6,457 nucleotides of DNA from positions 1 to 6,457 of the forward strand of contig JAJYPQ010000241.1 in NCBI GenBank assembly GCA_021795255.1, written 5' to 3'. Position 1 is the stretch's first letter; each line of letters begins with the position of its first letter. This document shows positions 5,245-6,457 of the stretch, piece by piece. Under the pieces are notes generated by a model, which saw only the letters and a list, made by a program, of their open reading frames with translations, did not search any database and was not told the DNA's origin. A program made the translations under genes and the position numbers. The DNA comes from Pseudomonadota bacterium. Lineage in GTDB: Bacteria; Pseudomonadota; Gammaproteobacteria; Acidiferrobacterales; Acidiferrobacteraceae.

Positions 5245-6457
5245 TCAACGATTTGTCGCTGACGGGGTTTCAGAGACCTCGGATCCTTGGGCCTGTTCAC
5301 GAGAATACCCCCATGGGGGTAAGCGTAGGGAGAGCCGGACGATTGCGGCCAGTGCGAACGCGGCGCCGCTTCCGCATACGGCCCGCCAGCCTCCACCCTG
5401 CCAGGCAAGACTTCCGACCAAGGAGCCTATCGCGCCCCCGATAAAGTAGCTCGTCATGTAGAGGGCCGTCAGGCGGTTACGTTTATCCGCTTGCAGCCCG
5501 TAGATGCGCGTTTGATTCGAAATGTGGCTGCCTTGGACGCCGGCATCCAAGAGTATGACCCCTAAAGCCATGAGAACGAGCGAACTATGGGCTTGCCAGA
5601 ACACCAGAAAGGAGACGAAAACGAGTATTAAGGCGGTGCCGTTGACGGTTTTGGCGCTGAGTCGCTCCGACAATTTTCCGGATAAAGGCGCAGCGATTGC
5701 TCCGGCGGTCCCAAACAAGCCCATGATAGCTACGGTATAAGGCGCCCGGCCTGGGAACAGGTGCCCAAAATGAAAGATGAGCGCCGTCCAAAAACAGCTA
5801 AACGCGGCGAACCCCATGGCGCCAAGAAAGGAATGAAAGCGTAAGACTGGTTCTTTGCGCCAGAGATGATAGAGAGACGGCAGGAGGATCGAGTAGGGGA
5901 TATGTCCTTCCGGCTCCTGTCTTGGCAGCAGGACGGCGGAGGCAAGGGAGAGGAGCGCCATAGCGGCGGCCGCTACCCCAAAAATGGTACGCCATCCCAG
6001 GAAGGCCGCAAAGCCACTCACGCTACGCGCCAAGATGATGCCGACCAGAAGGCCGCTCATGACTAGGCCAACGATGCGCCCGCGACTACCCGCAGGGGCG
6101 AGGGTGGCGGCATACGGCACCACAAGCTGGGGTACCGTAGTGGCGGCCCCCATGAGTAGACAGAAGATCAGAAGCGTGAGGAAGGTCGGCGCCAAGGCTA
6201 CGCCTGCTAGGGTCACTGCGATCAATGCGGTCATGGACGCAATGAGGACTCGGCGTTCGTGCCCGTCTCCAAGCGGTACCACGAGAATCAGTCCGAAGGC
6301 GTAGCCGATCTGAGTCATGACGGCGACTTGGCCCGCGCGGCCCGGCGAGACCTGAAATGTGGCCGCCATTTGGCCGAGCAGGGGTTGGTTGTAGTACAGG
6401 TTGGCGACTGTAGCCCCTGCCAGGAATGACAGGAAGGCGATCAGACCTGGCTTTGGG
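5245..6457 (-). CDS. Major facilitator superfamily exporter (N-terminus beyond the window)
   Basis: This is a 12-TM inner-membrane MFS transporter, probably a proton-driven drug or metabolite exporter of the AraJ-like group (COG2814 type); the substrate cannot be told. The frame stays open to the right edge: before the internal Met at 6369 it reads AGATVANLYYNQPLLGQ, the usual TM1 region of this group. So Met 6369 is not the start, and about 403 residues are visible with only the extreme N-terminus missing. Numbering from Met 6369, the MFS motif A loop is VPLGDGHERR (31-40). Other blocks are RGRIVGLVMSGLLVGIILAR (96-115) and DAGVQGSHISNQTRIY (275-290), with YMTSYFIGGAIGS (304-316) near TM11. 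The tail after residue 350 is hydrophilic. The gene is convergent with the Nramp-like operon, with a 177-bp gap. Confidence 0.93.
   Translation of the reverse strand, partial: PKPGLIAFLSFLAGATVANLYYNQPLLGQMAATFQVSPGRAGQVAVMTQIGYAFGLILVVPLGDGHERRVLIASMTALIAVTLAGVALAPTFLTLLIFCLLMGAATTVPQLVVPYAATLAPAGSRGRIVGLVMSGLLVGIILARSVSGFAAFLGWRTIFGVAAAAMALLSLASAVLLPRQEPEGHIPYSILLPSLYHLWRKEPVLRFHSFLGAMGFAAFSCFWTALIFHFGHLFPGRAPYTVAIMGLFGTAGAIAAPLSGKLSERLSAKTVNGTALILVFVSFLVFWQAHSSLVLMALGVILLDAGVQGSHISNQTRIYGLQADKRNRLTALYMTSYFIGGAIGSLVGSLAWQGGGWRAVCGSGAAFALAAIVRLSLRLPPWGYSREQAQGSEVSETPSATNR
5306..5321. repeat. Perfect 16-bp palindrome in the 3' end of the MFS gene
   Basis: TACCCCCATGGGGGTA is an exact 16-bp palindrome. 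It lies in the codons for the hydrophilic tail of the MFS exporter (around PPWGY), about 60 bp before its stop. As RNA it would give a 6-bp GC-rich stem with a CATG loop on either strand. It could act as an mRNA 3'-end structure or a protein-binding site, or be a coding coincidence. Confidence 0.45.

Noticed and set aside
5196..5444. Plus-strand frame starting near 5196 with an internal ATG at 5241 after GAAAGGA
   Set aside because: Most of it is antisense to the conserved C-terminal region of the MFS gene. The translation is Arg/Pro-rich with no recognisable domain.

Overview
This window looks like chromosomal DNA of a moderately GC-rich proteobacterium. The RIO kinase, the CBS-domain ClC and the Nramp-like protein resemble, from memory, versions common in Proteobacteria, possibly an environmental or chemolithotrophic gammaproteobacterium. 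That taxonomic guess is inference and weak. I see no transposase, phage gene, CRISPR array, tRNA or rRNA.

Layout from left to right. (1) 1-1892, plus strand: a short leader with an 8-bp inverted repeat, a 26-codon small ORF (70-150) with a good Shine-Dalgarno sequence, and a ClC chloride channel/transporter with two C-terminal CBS domains (147-1892). The small ORF overlaps the ClC start by ATGA. (2) 1970-2806, minus strand: a complete RIO-family serine protein kinase, convergent with the ClC gene. (3) 2807-3415: a roughly 600-bp divergent intergenic region. Its right part carries a near-consensus sigma-70 type promoter (3141-3169) and a long leader RNA of about 240 nt. The leader has two mutually exclusive stems and a possible 10-codon leader peptide. 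(4) 3416-5067, plus strand: a two-gene operon. The first gene is an Nramp-superfamily transporter whose metal-site motifs are altered (DPGN to DAGG, MPH to APW), as expected for the Nramp-related magnesium transporter type rather than the Mn/Fe type. The second, overlapping by ATGA, is a 65-residue single-span membrane protein that I do not recognise. (5) 5245-6457, minus strand: the C-terminal roughly 400 residues of a 12-TM major facilitator superfamily exporter, cut by the right edge of the window.

Three of the four large genes are membrane transporters: anion (ClC), divalent cation (Nramp-related) and probable drug or metabolite export (MFS). They lie in separate transcription units. The part most worth a second look is the Nramp-related operon: a structured, apparently switchable leader, a transporter with a magnesium-type site, and a coupled tiny membrane protein. 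Together these could form a small divalent-cation homeostasis unit. The transporter type is supported by motifs; the riboswitch or attenuator and the role of the small protein are hypotheses.
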